In this document: positions 47,507 to 57,835 of the stretch, in pieces
How the letters are laid out: each line of letters opens with the position of its first letter
How positions within the stretch are numbered: the stretch's first letter is position 1
Source: Mycobacterium angelicum
Lineage (GTDB): Bacteria; Actinomycetota; Actinomycetes; Mycobacteriales; Mycobacteriaceae
DNA: 64,000 bases
NCBI RefSeq assembly: GCF_002086155.1
Contig: NZ_MVHE01000008.1
Span: forward strand, 62,001-126,000
Direction: 5' to 3'
Notes under the pieces: generated by a model
What the model saw: only the letters and a program-made list of their open reading frames with translations
The model's database searches: none
Told to the model about the DNA's origin: nothing
Program-made: the position numbers and the translations under genes

Positions 47507-48493
47507 TCATACCGTGGCTTCGTCGGGCGCCTCGCGCGCCAATCTGCCGGCGATCACCGAACACACCACCAGCTGGATCTGGTGAAAGAGCATCAGCGGC
47601 AACATGATCAGTCCAACCGTGGCCGCGTCGAAAATCACCCACGCGATCGGAAGACCGGCTGCCAGGCTCTTCTTCGAACCGCAGAACAGCAGCACGATCG
47701 CGTCACCGCGGTCCAGGCGGGCCAGCCGGCCCATGGCCGTGGTGCCGGCGAGCACCACGGCCAGCAGCACCGCGGCGACAAGAGCGACCCAGACCAATCG
47801 CCATGGATCGACTCTGGACCAGATTCGATCGGCCATGCCCATCGAGAAGGCGGTGTAGACCACCAGCAGAACAGAACCGCGATCGAAGACCTTGACCAGC
47901 GCCGCTCGCCGGGTCACCAGTGGGGCGAGCCAGGGCCGCAGCAGCTGACCGAGGCTGAATGGCAGCAGCAGCTGCAGCACAATTTCGGCGATCGCACCGT
48001 TGTCGACGCGAAACCCGGCTCCGGTGTCCATCAGCAGCACCACCAGCAGCGGGGTGAGAACCATGCCGAGAATGCTGGACAACGACGCGCTGACGATCGC
48101 GGCCGAAACGTGGCCACGCGCCATCGAGGTGAACGCGACCGAGGATTGCATGGTCGACGGCACCAGACACAAGAAGAGCACCCCGTTGTACAAGTCGGGG
48201 GTAAGCACCGACGGCACCAGTACCTCAGCGGCCAGCCCGAGCACCGGGAAGACGACGAAAGTGCTCACCAGGACCAACATGTGCAGCCGCCACTGGCGCA
48301 TCCCGTGCCAGGCCTGCTGCGGCGACAGCCGCACGCCGTAGAGGAAGAACAGTGACGCGATGGCCGCCCGGGCTATCACCGACATGAGCTCGGCGGCGCT
48401 GCCACGCGCCGGCAGCAGCGCGGCGACGGCCAGCGTCGCGGCCAAGGCCAACAGAAAGCTATCGATCGGGATCGCCTTCAGCCGCTGCCTCAC
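47507..48493 (-). CDS. SBF-like (bile acid:sodium symporter family) transporter, copy B
   Basis: 328 aa from GTG 48493, 19 bases after the copy B membrane protein; a longer frame upstream runs through that gene and is not used. Same motifs as copy A: LFFLYGVRLSPQQAW, LFLCLVPSTMQSSVAFTSMARG, LLFCGSKKSLAAGLPIAWVIF and MLPLMLFHQIQLVVCSVIAG. A Met to Lys change (SMKSL to SKKSL) lies in the substrate-site helix, so the two copies may differ in specificity. Transcribed in the same direction as copy A with an 82-base gap. Confidence 0.85.
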   Translation of the reverse strand: MRQRLKAIPIDSFLLALAATLAVAALLPARGSAAELMSVIARAAIASLFFLYGVRLSPQQAWHGMRQWRLHMLVLVSTFVVFPVLGLAAEVLVPSVLTPDLYNGVLFLCLVPSTMQSSVAFTSMARGHVSAAIVSASLSSILGMVLTPLLVVLLMDTGAGFRVDNGAIAEIVLQLLLPFSLGQLLRPWLAPLVTRRAALVKVFDRGSVLLVVYTAFSMGMADRIWSRVDPWRLVWVALVAAVLLAVVLAGTTAMGRLARLDRGDAIVLLFCGSKKSLAAGLPIAWVIFDAATVGLIMLPLMLFHQIQLVVCSVIAGRLAREAPDEATV

Positions 48494-48512
48494 GACGCTT
48501 GGACCTGCAGTT

Positions 48513-48863
48513 TTAGTGACAGGACAGGGTGCAGCCCGTGCAGCTGCCGCCACATTCGGCTCCTTCGGAGCCGGTCGCCGCACGGCGCAGCGCGTATCGC
48601 GCGCTTTGCCAGGAGCCGGTGGCCAGCGTGCCCAGCGCGCCGGCGACACAGACGATCACCACCACCACTGCGGCGTGCGGGGCGGTGGCCAGTGCCACCA
48701 CTCCCCCGGCCGCCAGCATTATCGCGGCGGCGAGTTGAGTGGGCGCTACAGCGCGCAGCGCCAGCTGGGTGGTGTCGGCGGCCGGTTGGTGGGCAAGTGA
48801 CCAGACACCGAACGCGGCTGAGGCCACCGCCGCACACATGCACAGCAGGCCGGCGATAAACAT
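48513..48863 (-). CDS. Cys-tailed membrane protein, copy B
   Basis: 116 aa from ATG 48863 (MFIAGLLCMC), matching the start of copy A; a GTG seven codons earlier is possible. Same three membrane stretches and the tail CGGSCTGCTLSCH. The four-Cys spacing CX3CX2CX3C is preserved while other residues differ (MCAAVASAAFGVWSLAHQP), so the tail is the conserved functional part. It is the first gene of the TM-SBF-SBF-TM run on the minus strand. Confidence 0.8.
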   Translation of the reverse strand: MFIAGLLCMCAAVASAAFGVWSLAHQPAADTTQLALRAVAPTQLAAAIMLAAGGVVALATAPHAAVVVVIVCVAGALGTLATGSWQSARYALRRAATGSEGAECGGSCTGCTLSCH

Positions 48864-48921
48864 GCGCTCACAATACGAGCTCACCGGCGAACGCGCTTGA
48901 CGGGCCGGGCCCGAGTTGCGG

Positions 48922-50028
48922 TTAGCGCCCGGGCACCGGTGTCACGGTCAGCAGGGGTGGCTGACCGGGCGTCACCATCGTCTGCGGCGGCTGGGCAGCC
49001 GCCATGCTCGGCGCGACGGGACTCGCGACGGGACTGAGCCCGGGTGCGGGCTGCTGCCCGGGCACGGCGAGAGGTGCGGATCGGCTCGGTGCCACCGGCG
49101 CCTGAACCGGCGCCGTCGGCGCCACCCGAGCGGGTGCCTGGGCGGGCGCCGGGCTGGGCGCTTGGGCGGGTGTGGTGGACCCGGGAGGCGCCACCCGGAA
49201 CCCGTTGATGATGGCGTTGGTGGCCGGTGCGTCGGCCACGGCCTGGGTCGCTGCGGTGGTCACCTTCAGCGACAGCAGGTATCGATCGGGTCCGGAGCTG
49301 GCGATGACGTGGCGCCGTGAGGTGTTGAGCGTCATGTCGTTTTCGCGGTACGTGCCCTCGACGACCGACGACGGGAAGGCGCCCAGGTTGGTCATCGATG
49401 CGTTCGTCGTCCGCCAGGCGAGGAGTTGCTGACTGTCGACATAGCCGTGGGTAATGGCTTCGGCCGGATCGAAATCACCGACCAGTTTGTACACCACCAA
49501 CTGCGCGTTCGAGGTGTAGATGCTGTTGCCGCCGACGCGGTCGGCGAAAACCGCGAATGCGTCGGGCACGTTCGGGTCGGGCACGTGAGTCCAGCGCGGC
49601 GGCATCGGCATGGTGATGTCGAGCGCCTTGAACCCTTGCGGCCGCTGCGCCTCGAGCTTCACGCCCTTCGCGGTGAAGTAGTCGCGCAGTGTTCCGGTGA
49701 CGGCCGCGGTCTGGGCGGGCGGCACGGGAGCTACGGCGGCGGGTGCCATTCCGGGGGTGGCAGGCGGCAGCGGCGACGCGGCCGCCGCCGGTGCCTGTGC
49801 GGGGACGGGCGCCTGGGCCGGCGCGGGGGCAAATCTGTTGCCGTTGACGCCGCCGGGCAGCGTCAGGTTCTGGATGGGCGGGGCGGCCGCTTGACTGGGC
49901 GCGGGCACCGGCGGCACGGGGAATGCCGGATCTGCCGATGCCCGACCGCCCGCAATGAGCATCACGCCGAGGAAACCGGCGGCCATACCTCCTGCGAATA
50001 CCCGCCAGTTACGCGCGACGTGAATCAT
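48922..50028 (-). CDS. mtc28: Proline-rich 28 kDa antigen homologue (Mtc28, LpqN/LpqT family)
   Basis: 368 aa from ATG 50028, with GGAGG 13 bases upstream. A signal peptide ([23 protein letters not shown]) with an A-S-A cleavage site begins it, no lipobox Cys. Pro/Ala-rich linkers flank a folded centre (about 120-290): [36 protein letters not shown], typical of the LpqN/LpqT family. The C-terminal Pro/Ala tail (about 80 residues of APAQAPAR type) is longer than the 310-aa M. tuberculosis protein. It is a secreted or wall-associated antigen of unknown role. It diverges from leuS. Confidence 0.88.
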   Translation of the reverse strand: MIHVARNWRVFAGGMAAGFLGVMLIAGGRASADPAFPVPPVPAPSQAAAPPIQNLTLPGGVNGNRFAPAPAQAPVPAQAPAAAASPLPPATPGMAPAAVAPVPPAQTAAVTGTLRDYFTAKGVKLEAQRPQGFKALDITMPMPPRWTHVPDPNVPDAFAVFADRVGGNSIYTSNAQLVVYKLVGDFDPAEAITHGYVDSQQLLAWRTTNASMTNLGAFPSSVVEGTYRENDMTLNTSRRHVIASSGPDRYLLSLKVTTAATQAVADAPATNAIINGFRVAPPGSTTPAQAPSPAPAQAPARVAPTAPVQAPVAPSRSAPLAVPGQQPAPGLSPVASPVAPSMAAAQPPQTMVTPGQPPLLTVTPVPGR

Positions 50029-50214
50029 GGTTCGTCGGTCCCTCCGAGTAGCTCGGGCGCCAGTGCCCGTCCATCGAGGCTGAATGTAACCAGTGCTCAA
50101 CGGCGGCGACCAGGTTTGAAATAGAGCTGGGATGAACCTCTGATCGGGGTGCAATGCAACCGAGATCAACCCGTGGCCAGCGGATAGGCGCCCGGCGCGC
50201 CAGGGCCGCCCTTA

Positions 50215-50230
50215 TACCCTGTTGGGCGTG
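50215..50230 (+). promoter_or_regulatory. leuS -10 element for a leaderless start
   Basis: TACCCT at 50215-50220 fits TANNNT and lies seven bases before GTG 50228. The sequence before the GTG has no ribosome site, so leaderless initiation is likely. A TTG at 50222 in the same frame would fall upstream of the predicted transcript start. Confidence 0.45.
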
Positions 50231-53146
50231 ACCGAATCGCCGACCGCAACACCTGGCAGTACGTCCGGTGTCAACGACGCGGACTCCGACGCGCCGCGGT
50301 ACCGCTACACCGCAGAGGTGGCGGCCACGCTGGAACGAACCTGGCAGGAGAATTGGGCCCGGTTGGGGACGTTCAACGTGCCCAACCCGGTGGGCTCGCT
50401 GGCTCCCGCCGACGGCGCCGTGCCACAGGACAAGCTTTTCGTCCAGGACATGTTCCCGTACCCGTCGGGCGAGGGATTGCACGTCGGTCACCCACTGGGC
50501 TACATCGCCACCGACGTCTACGCGCGCTACTTCCGGATGATCGGCCGGAACGTGTTGCACGCATTGGGCTTCGATTCCTTCGGGCTGCCCGCCGAACAGT
50601 ACGCGGTGCAGACCGGCACCCACCCGCGGACCCGGACCGAGGCGAACGTGGTGAACTTCCGCCGGCAGCTGGGCCGGCTGGGGCTGGGCCACGACAGCCG
50701 CCGCAGCTTCTCCACCACCGACGTCGAGTTCTACAAGTGGACGCAGTGGATCTTCCTGCAGATCTACAACGCCTGGTTCGACACGGCGGCCAATAAGGCC
50801 CGCCCGATCTCGGAGCTGGTCAACGAATTCGACTCGGGTGCAAGGACTCTCGACGACGGCCGGGACTGGGCGGAGCTGACGGCGGGGGAACGGGCCGACG
50901 TGATCGACGGCTTCCGCCTCGTCTACCGGGCCGATTCGCTGGTGAATTGGTGTCCGGGACTGGGCACCGTGCTGGCCAACGAGGAGGTCACCGCGGACGG
51001 CCGCAGCGACCGGGGCAACTTCCCGGTGTTCCGGAAACGGTTGCGGCAGTGGATGATGCGGATCACCGCCTATTCCGACCGGTTGCTCGACGACCTCGAT
51101 GTGCTGGACTGGCCGGAAAAGGTCAAGACCATGCAGCGCAACTGGATCGGTCGCTCGACCGGAGCCGCGGCGCTGTTCTCGGCCGCCACGTCCGACGGCT
51201 CGTTAGCCGAGATCGAGGTGTTCACCACCCGCCCGGACACCTTGTTCGGCGCCACCTACCTGGTGCTGGCGCCCGAGCATGAGCTGGTCGACCAGCTCGT
51301 CGCCGCGACGTGGCCGGACGGGGTGAACTCGTCGTGGATCTACGACAGTGCCACGCCCGGCGAGGCCGTCGCCGCCTACCGTCGCGCGATCGCGGCCAAA
51401 TCCGACTTGGAGCGCCAGGAGAGCCGGGAGAAGACCGGTGTCTTCTTGGGCGGTTACGCAACCAATCCCGCCAATGGTGAACAGGTGCCGATCTTCATCG
51501 CCGACTACGTGCTGATCGGATACGGCACCGGCGCCATCATGGCCGTGCCGGGACACGACCAACGCGACTGGGACTTCGCCCGCGCCCTCGGCCTGCCGAT
51601 CGTCGAAGTCATTGCCGGCGGCGACATTTCGGAGGCCGCGTATGCCGGTGACGGAGTGCTGGTCAACTCCGGCTACCTCAACGGCATGAGCGTCCCCGAC
51701 GCCAAACAGGCCATCACGCAACGGCTGGAATCCGACGGCCGCGGCCGTGCTCGTATCGAATTCAAGCTGCGCGACTGGCTTTTCGCGCGGCAGCGGTATT
51801 GGGGTGAGCCGTTCCCGATCGTCTACGACAGCGACGGCCGCGCGCACGCCCTCGACGAGTCCGCGCTGCCTGTCGAACTTCCCGACGTGCCCGACTATTC
51901 GCCGGTGCTCTTCGATCCCGACGATGCCGACAGCGAACCGTCGCCGCCACTGGCCAAGGCGACGCAATGGGTGCATGTCGAACTCGACCTCGGCGACGGC
52001 CTGAAGCCCTACACCCGCGACACCAACGTCATGCCGCAGTGGGCGGCCAGCTCCTGGTACGAGCTGCGCTACACCGATCCGCATAACTCAGAGCGGTTCT
52101 GCGCCAAGGAAAACGAGGCCTACTGGATGGGCCCGCGGCCGGCTGAACACGGTCCCGACGACCCCGGCGGCGTCGACCTGTATGTCGGCGGTGCCGAACA
52201 CGCCGTGCTGCACCTGCTGTATTCGAGGTTCTGGCACAAGGTTTTATACGACCTCGGTCATGTCAGCTCACGCGAGCCTTTCCGCAGACTGGTCAACCAG
52301 GGCTACATTCAGGCGTTCGCCTACACCGATGCCCGCGGCTCGTATGTGCCCGCCGAGCAGGTCGTCGAGCGCGCCGGCCGGTTCTTCCTGCCCGGACCCG
52401 AAGGCACCGACGGCTCCGACGCCCCCGAGCTCGAGGTGTTCCAGGAATTCGGCAAAATCGGTAAGAGCCTGAAGAACTCGATATCGCCCGACGAGATCTG
52501 CGACGACTACGGCGCCGATACGTTGCGCGTCTACGAGATGTCGATGGGGCCGCTGGAAGCATCCCGGCCATGGGCCACCAAGGATGTCGTCGGCGCCTAC
52601 CGTTTCCTGCAACGGGTGTGGCGGCTGGTGGTCGACGAGGAGACCGGCGAGACCCGGGTGGTTGACACCGAACTCGACACCGACACGTTGCGCGCGCTGC
52701 ACCGCACCATCGCCGGAGTCTCCGAAGACTATGCGGCACTGCGCAATAACACCGCGACCGCCAAGCTGATCGAGTACACCAACCACCTCACCAAGCGACA
52801 CCGTGACGCGGTACCCCGGGCGGCCGTCGAGCCGCTGGTGCTGATGCTGGCGCCGTTGGCCCCGCATCTGGGCGAGGAGATGTGGCTGCGACTGGGCAAC
52901 ACCATCTCACTGGCGCACGGTCCCTTCCCGCAGGCAGACCTGGCCTATCTCGTCGACGACACCGTCGAATACCCGGTACAGGTCAACGGCAAGGTGCGTG
53001 GCCGCGTGGTGGTGGCCGCCGACGCGGACAACGACACGGTGCAGGCCGCTGCCCTGGATGACGAAAAGGTGCTGGCGTTTCTGGCCGGCGCAACTCCCCG
53101 CAAGGTGATCGTGGTCCCCGGCCGATTGGTCAACCTCGTCGTCTAG
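50228..53146 (+). CDS. leuS: Leucyl-tRNA synthetase
   Basis: 972 aa from GTG 50228 (VTESPTA), the same start as the M. tuberculosis protein of about 969 aa. Class I motifs: [18 protein letters not shown] for HIGH, and KIGKS at 743-747 for KMSKS, a known leucyl variant. The editing domain (CP1) is seen around [20 protein letters not shown] and GHDQRDWDF, with the aspartate that positions mischarged tRNA. The C-terminal anticodon domain ends [16 protein letters not shown]. It charges leucine onto tRNA-Leu in the cytosol. Essential and strongly conserved, it anchors the window as core chromosome. Confidence 0.97.
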   Translation: MTESPTATPGSTSGVNDADSDAPRYRYTAEVAATLERTWQENWARLGTFNVPNPVGSLAPADGAVPQDKLFVQDMFPYPSGEGLHVGHPLGYIATDVYARYFRMIGRNVLHALGFDSFGLPAEQYAVQTGTHPRTRTEANVVNFRRQLGRLGLGHDSRRSFSTTDVEFYKWTQWIFLQIYNAWFDTAANKARPISELVNEFDSGARTLDDGRDWAELTAGERADVIDGFRLVYRADSLVNWCPGLGTVLANEEVTADGRSDRGNFPVFRKRLRQWMMRITAYSDRLLDDLDVLDWPEKVKTMQRNWIGRSTGAAALFSAATSDGSLAEIEVFTTRPDTLFGATYLVLAPEHELVDQLVAATWPDGVNSSWIYDSATPGEAVAAYRRAIAAKSDLERQESREKTGVFLGGYATNPANGEQVPIFIADYVLIGYGTGAIMAVPGHDQRDWDFARALGLPIVEVIAGGDISEAAYAGDGVLVNSGYLNGMSVPDAKQAITQRLESDGRGRARIEFKLRDWLFARQRYWGEPFPIVYDSDGRAHALDESALPVELPDVPDYSPVLFDPDDADSEPSPPLAKATQWVHVELDLGDGLKPYTRDTNVMPQWAASSWYELRYTDPHNSERFCAKENEAYWMGPRPAEHGPDDPGGVDLYVGGAEHAVLHLLYSRFWHKVLYDLGHVSSREPFRRLVNQGYIQAFAYTDARGSYVPAEQVVERAGRFFLPGPEGTDGSDAPELEVFQEFGKIGKSLKNSISPDEICDDYGADTLRVYEMSMGPLEASRPWATKDVVGAYRFLQRVWRLVVDEETGETRVVDTELDTDTLRALHRTIAGVSEDYAALRNNTATAKLIEYTNHLTKRHRDAVPRAAVEPLVLMLAPLAPHLGEEMWLRLGNTISLAHGPFPQADLAYLVDDTVEYPVQVNGKVRGRVVVAADADNDTVQAAALDDEKVLAFLAGATPRKVIVVPGRLVNLVV

Positions 53147-53149
53147 GCC

Positions 53150-53815
53150 TCAGCGGGGCCGGATCACGACCTCGTGCATGTGCCCGTCGGGCGGCGTCGC
53201 CACCACATTGGCGACCACCTGGCCCACGGTTTCCGGCCGGATGAACTTCGCCGGGTCGTACTCGCCGCCTTCGTATGCGACGAGTTCGCGCTGCATGTCG
53301 GTATCGACTCGACCGGGGTGGATCGACGTCACCCGCAGCGCCGGCTCGTCCTGCCGCAGCGAGTCGGCGATGGCGCGCAGGGCGAACTTGCTGGCCGAAT
53401 AGGAGGCCATACCCGGTGAAACATTGCGCCCGGAACCGGAGTTGATGAACAGCACCTGACCACCGGCCTGCCGCAGGGCGGGCAGCAGTGCCAGAGTAAG
53501 GGCCACCACGCCAAAAACGTTGACGCTGAACGTAGCTCGCCACTCGTCGACGTGTGATTGCGCGAACCGGCCCGGGATGGACACCCCCGCGTTGTGCACC
53601 AGCACATCCAGTTCGTCGATGACTTCGCAGCTGGCTTCGATCGAGTCGGTGTCGGTGAGGTCCAACAGAAAGGTGGTGGCGCCCAGGCGATTCGCGACGG
53701 CATCGAGCCGCGCCGACGGGCGGCCGGCCAGCAGCAGGGTATGGGTGGGCGCCAACGCCGTGGCGATGGCCGCGCCGATGCCGCCGCCGGCGCCGGTGAT
53801 CAGTGCAGTAGGCAT
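53150..53815 (-). CDS. Short-chain dehydrogenase/reductase
   Basis: 221 aa from ATG 53815. Classical SDR: TALITGAGGGIGAAIA for NAD(P) binding, NAG at VHNAGV, SGSGRNVSPGMASYSASK with the catalytic Ser, Tyr and Lys, and HPGRVDTDM. Cofactor preference is suggested by the short Arg-containing loop LLLAGRPSARLDA, which favours NADPH. The substrate is unknown. It lies 40 bases after MarR on the same strand and is convergent with leuS (3 bases between stops). I do not recall it in the equivalent M. tuberculosis position, so it is likely accessory. Confidence 0.88.
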   Translation of the reverse strand: MPTALITGAGGGIGAAIATALAPTHTLLLAGRPSARLDAVANRLGATTFLLDLTDTDSIEASCEVIDELDVLVHNAGVSIPGRFAQSHVDEWRATFSVNVFGVVALTLALLPALRQAGGQVLFINSGSGRNVSPGMASYSASKFALRAIADSLRQDEPALRVTSIHPGRVDTDMQRELVAYEGGEYDPAKFIRPETVGQVVANVVATPPDGHMHEVVIRPR

Positions 53816-53855
53816 GACTTGACCGGTTACCAATATCCTTGGCAGTCAAGCACTT

Positions 53856-54353
53856 TCAGGCCTGCGAGCGACTGGGGCAGTCCGGGCTGGCGGCCGGCTC
53901 GCCCGCGGCCAGCCGGTCCAGCGGTGCCAGTGCCTTCAGCAGGGTCTCCAGGTCTGACGGAGAAAGTTGGCTGAGCATCGCGGCCAGCGCGGCGTGGCGG
54001 TTGGCCAGCGATTCGGCGTGGACGGCCCGGCCCTGGGGAGTGATGTCCACCAGGACGGCCCGCAGGTCCGACGGATCACGCGAGCGCTTCACCAGCCCGA
54101 TCTTCTCCAGCCGGCGAATGGCCACGGTGGTGGTGGGCGTCCGCACTCGTTCGTGCGCGGCCAGATCGGTCATTCGGATGGGGCCACGGTCGAGCAGGGT
54201 GACCAGAATTGACAGCTGCGCAAGCGTCAATTCACCGGCGACCGCGCCGTTGGGATCCCCCCGGCGCAGTATCGAGAACAGCTTGGACAGCGCGCGATGC
54301 AGCCCCTCCGCCAGCTCCGTCACCTCCGGGGCTGTGGGTTCGCTGTCCGCCAT
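53856..54353 (-). CDS. MarR-family regulator (Rv0042c equivalent)
   Basis: 165 aa. A winged helix-turn-helix with LTLAQLSILVTLLDRGPIRMTDLAAHERVRTPTTTVAIRRLEKIGLVKRSRDPSDLRAVLVDITPQGR: the DPSDLRA wing is characteristic of MarR. Flanking helices give a dimer interface. It is shorter than Rv0042c as I recall (about 208 aa), mainly at the N-terminus. It is directly upstream of the SDR gene and may autoregulate and control it; operator not identified. Confidence 0.88.
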   Translation of the reverse strand: MADSEPTAPEVTELAEGLHRALSKLFSILRRGDPNGAVAGELTLAQLSILVTLLDRGPIRMTDLAAHERVRTPTTTVAIRRLEKIGLVKRSRDPSDLRAVLVDITPQGRAVHAESLANRHAALAAMLSQLSPSDLETLLKALAPLDRLAAGEPAASPDCPSRSQA

Positions 54354-54415
54354 AAGTCGGCAGTCTAACCCGACGCAACCGCGACGGCAGACCCGGAATA
54401 GAACATGCGTCCGAC

Positions 54416-55165
54416 CTAAAGCACCTGGGAAAGGAACCGTTGCAGTCGTTCGGTCTCTGCTGCCTCGAAAATCCGCTCCGGAGGGCCGGATTCCACCACT
54501 TTGCCATGATCCATGAATACGACGGCATCCGATGTCGAGCGGGCGAAGCCCATTTCGTGGGTGACGACCACCATGGTCATGCCGCCGGCCCCGAGGTCTG
54601 CGATCAGTTTCAGGATGCCTTTGACCATCTCGGGATCCAGCGCCGAGGTCGCTTCGTCGAAGAACATCACCTGTGGGGACATGGCCAGCGCCCGCGCGAT
54701 CGCGACGCGTTGCTGTTGCCCCCCCGACAGCGTGTCCGGACGCGCACCGGCCTTGTCTTTCAGGCCAACTCGGTCCAGCTGGTTCAGCGCGAGTTCACGT
54801 GCCGAATCGGCGGGCATCCGGCGCAGCTTGCGCGGCGCCAGCGTGACGTTGTCCAGCACGCTGCGATGCGGGAACAGATTGAAATGCTGGAACACCATGC
54901 CGATGCGCTGCCGCAATTCGTTGGGGTCGTCGCGCAACACCGATCGGCCGTCCAGCAAGATGTCCCCACTATCGGGCTCGTGCAAGCGATTCAGGGTGCG
55001 AAGCAATGTCGATTTGCCCGAGCCGGACGGGCCGATCACCGCGGTCGTGCTGCCCGCCGGCACGTCGATGTCGACGCCGCGCAATACCGCAACCCCGCCA
55101 AGCATCTGGTGAATGTCTTTGGCTACCAACGAGACTGGCTCGCGCCGCACGTCACCGGTCGTCAC
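54416..55165 (-). CDS. ABC transporter ATPase for polar amino acids (GlnQ/HisP type)
   Basis: 249 aa with Walker A GPSGSGKST, Q-loop GMVFQHFNLFPHRSVLDNV, signature LSGGQQQRVAIARALA, Walker B VMFFDEATSALDPE and H-loop VVVTHEMGFA. The QHFNLFPH and DEATSALDPE phrases are typical of the amino acid (glutamine, glutamate, arginine) importers. It overlaps the receptor-permease gene by 4 bases. One ATPase gene serves the dimer. The TAA is followed by 62 bases to MarR with no gene. Confidence 0.93.
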   Translation of the reverse strand: MTTGDVRREPVSLVAKDIHQMLGGVAVLRGVDIDVPAGSTTAVIGPSGSGKSTLLRTLNRLHEPDSGDILLDGRSVLRDDPNELRQRIGMVFQHFNLFPHRSVLDNVTLAPRKLRRMPADSARELALNQLDRVGLKDKAGARPDTLSGGQQQRVAIARALAMSPQVMFFDEATSALDPEMVKGILKLIADLGAGGMTMVVVTHEMGFARSTSDAVVFMDHGKVVESGPPERIFEAAETERLQRFLSQVL

Positions 55166-56976
55166 ACCATCTCCTGGCCGAGGGTGGAGGAGACCACATC
55201 CGAGGGGTCCTCGGGTTCCAGTTTGGCCCGGCCGCGGCGCAGCCGATTGTCGATGTAGTTCACCAGATGCGTTAACGGCACAGTCAATATCAGGTAGAAG
55301 ATCCCCGCGGCCACCAACGGCGACAAGTTCCCGGTCTGCGCGTTGAGGTCACGGCCGACCTGAAACAGCTCGCGCTGCTTGGCAACCAGCCCGAGGAAGT
55401 ACACCAGCGCAGAGGCTTTCAGCAGCGCGATGAACTGATTGACCAACGCCGGCAATACCCGCCGGATTCCTTGGGGCACCACCACCAACCGCATCGCGGC
55501 CGGATAGCTGAAGCCCAGCGCACGCGACGCCTCCAGCTGGCCGGGGTCGACGCTCTGTATTCCGGAACGCAGGATCTCGCCGACATAGGCGGCGGCCATC
55601 AGCCCCAGCGCGGCAATGCCGAGCGGGTAGGGATTGTTGTTGGTCAGGCCGCCCACCAGCGGACCCACACCGAGCCCGATGATCAAAATGATCACCACCT
55701 CGGGCAGGCCACGAAAGACGTCGGTGTACACCCGCGCCGGCCAGCGCAGCCAGCGCTTACTCGACATTCCCGCGACCGCCAGCCCCATGCCGAGCGTCAG
55801 GCCCACGACGCTGGCGCTGCCGGTCAGGATCAAGGTGTTGGGCAGCCCGGTGGTGAGTAGCGCCGGGATGGCTTGCCGGTACATGTCCCAGTCCAACAGG
55901 GATTCGCGCAGCTGGGTGAGGGTGGACTTAGGCGCAACGGGTGTGGTCTGGGACCGCTGGTGGCGGGCCGCGATCGCGGCGAAGTCCGGCAGGTGCGGGC
56001 TGGGTGCGGCCTTGGATCCGGGTTTCCAGCCCGGCGGCAGCGCGCGCGGCACCCAGTCGCTGTACAACCGCGACCATGTCCCGTCGGCGATGACGGCGTC
56101 CAGCCCGGAGTTGAGCGCATCGATCAGCGGCTGGTTCTCCCGGGCGACGGCGTAGGCCACGAAGTCGCCGAGGCTGAAGGTGGTGGCTACCGCGACGGCC
56201 GGGTCGCCCGACCGCATCACCGCCGAGGCCAGGTTGATCGGCGCCACCCAGGCGTCGATCTGGCGGGTTTTCAGGCTGGCATACACGGTGTTGAAGTCGG
56301 GAAACTCCACCGGCTGCAGCCCCAACGTCTCAACGACATAGGCCTCTTGCACCGTCCCCTGCACGACGCCGATCCGCTGCCCGGCCTCGAGGTCGGCGAA
56401 CCCCTTGATCGGCGAACCGGGCGGCACGACGAGCGTGTCGTAGCCGAAGTCGTAGCCGTTGGTGAACGCCACCGTGTGGCGTCGCGCATCGGTGGCCTTC
56501 ACCGCGGCCGAGCCGACGTCGAAACGTCGCGACGCCACCTGGGCGAGCAGCCCCGAGAACTCGGTCCCGACGAAGCGCACCTTGAGGCCCAGCTTGTCGG
56601 CGATCGCGCGCAGCAGCTGGTTGTCGAAACCGGTGAATCGGCCGGTGGAGTTGATGCAGGCGTTCGGCGGGGCATCCGAGAGCGTGCCGACGGTCAGCAC
56701 GCCCGGCGTACCGAGATCCAGCGCGGCCCCGCTCACCGAGCTCAGCGGCTCGACACCGACGGTGGTGTCGGTGTCATCCTGGCCCGCACCGGGGGTGCCG
56801 GTCAGGTCAGTCGGCAGTGCGGTGGCACTCTCCACCCCGGCGGGCGCGCATTGATTGCGGTCGGCCGCAGCGGTCGGGGCCACCGCCAAACCGCCGACGA
56901 TCAGGATTGTCGCGGCCAATCCGAGCGCTTTCGCGCCATGCCCAGCCCACCGGCCCCAGCAACTCATCACCGTCAC
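55162..56976 (-). CDS. Fused periplasmic binding protein-permease of a polar amino acid ABC importer
   Basis: 604 aa; GTG 56976, with an ATG at 56967 as alternative. An N-terminal helix or signal (AKALGLAATILIVGGLAVAPTAAA) leads to a family 3 solute-binding domain (about 80-320): PGVLTVGTLSDAPPN, FTGFDNQLLRAIADKLGLKVRFV, and RFDVGSAAVKATDARR. A permease follows (about 360-590) with five helices and the EAA loop QLEASRALGFSYPAAMRLVVVPQGIRRVLPALVNQFI. Fusion of receptor and permease is known in Gram-positive glutamine importers and removes the free lipoprotein receptor. Coupled to the ATPase gene. Confidence 0.92.
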   Translation of the reverse strand: MTVMSCWGRWAGHGAKALGLAATILIVGGLAVAPTAAADRNQCAPAGVESATALPTDLTGTPGAGQDDTDTTVGVEPLSSVSGAALDLGTPGVLTVGTLSDAPPNACINSTGRFTGFDNQLLRAIADKLGLKVRFVGTEFSGLLAQVASRRFDVGSAAVKATDARRHTVAFTNGYDFGYDTLVVPPGSPIKGFADLEAGQRIGVVQGTVQEAYVVETLGLQPVEFPDFNTVYASLKTRQIDAWVAPINLASAVMRSGDPAVAVATTFSLGDFVAYAVARENQPLIDALNSGLDAVIADGTWSRLYSDWVPRALPPGWKPGSKAAPSPHLPDFAAIAARHQRSQTTPVAPKSTLTQLRESLLDWDMYRQAIPALLTTGLPNTLILTGSASVVGLTLGMGLAVAGMSSKRWLRWPARVYTDVFRGLPEVVIILIIGLGVGPLVGGLTNNNPYPLGIAALGLMAAAYVGEILRSGIQSVDPGQLEASRALGFSYPAAMRLVVVPQGIRRVLPALVNQFIALLKASALVYFLGLVAKQRELFQVGRDLNAQTGNLSPLVAAGIFYLILTVPLTHLVNYIDNRLRRGRAKLEPEDPSDVVSSTLGQEMV

Positions 56977-57015
56977 CGTATCCGCCGGCCTACGGCCCGC
57001 GCCGTTCAGAGCGCA

Positions 57016-57738
57016 CTAGAAAGCGAAGGAAGCTCCCGCGTCGGCGGTGGCGTGCAGCGGAAGCGGGTCCAAACAGGGCTCATCGGCCGGATTGAACACT
57101 CGGCGCCGAACCAATTCGGTCAGCATCCGCTGTGCCATCCGATCGGCGCGGCCGATGCACGCGGCCCGGGCGGCCTCCGGATCGCGCCGGTGAATCGCCG
57201 ACGTTTCTTCTTCGTAGTACGGCAGCAGCTCGTCGCGGCTGTTCTGGCAGACCATCCAGAAAGCGCGGGGAATGAGATTGTCTGAGGCCCGGATGGTGGC
57301 GTGCAACCGCGGCCCGGCATATTCCTCGTTGACCGTGCGGCGGTATTCGCACGCGATCTCGGCGAAACTTCGCGGATCCTTGCAGGCCCGCAGCGAGCGC
57401 ATCAGCGCGTCGAGCTGCCCCAGGATCCGCGGCGTGGGATTGGCCGCTGCCCGCGCCGACGCAATGCCGTTGAGCAGGCCGTCGAGTTCGTGGTGCTCGA
57501 GCACGGTGGATTCGTCGAAGCGTTCGACGAACGCGCCGCGATGATAGCGGGTGGACACGATGCCGTCGTGTTCGAGCTGGACCAGGGCCTCCTGGATGGG
57601 GACCCGGCTGACGCCCAGGCCCTGCGCGATTTCATTGCGGTCGACGCGGTCGCCGCTGCGCAGCTTGCCCGCCAACACCAGGTTCAGGATGTGCGAGACA
57701 ACCTGATCCTTTTCCTTGATCCCATATTTCTTCGGCAT
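57016..57738 (-). CDS. GntR/FadR-family regulator (Rv0043c equivalent)
   Basis: 240 aa. N-terminal winged helix: [62 protein letters not shown]. The C-terminal half is an all-helical FCD-like ligand domain; the usual metal residues appear as Asp in LDGL, His in [11 protein letters not shown] and a later His in HRR. Ligand unknown. It lies between the ABC transporter and the luciferase-like gene, all on the minus strand, in the Rv0043c position. Upstream 57739-57835 is its promoter region. Confidence 0.88.
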   Translation of the reverse strand: MPKKYGIKEKDQVVSHILNLVLAGKLRSGDRVDRNEIAQGLGVSRVPIQEALVQLEHDGIVSTRYHRGAFVERFDESTVLEHHELDGLLNGIASARAAANPTPRILGQLDALMRSLRACKDPRSFAEIACEYRRTVNEEYAGPRLHATIRASDNLIPRAFWMVCQNSRDELLPYYEEETSAIHRRDPEAARAACIGRADRMAQRMLTELVRRRVFNPADEPCLDPLPLHATADAGASFAF

Positions 57739-57835
57739 CGGCGTGTTGAGCCTCTTTCAGCCTCCCGAGCGGCTATTGGCGTGCGCAAGTTTCTCATGAC
57801 TGACGTCGTACGGGCGGATGTTTCGCAGAAGTGAG

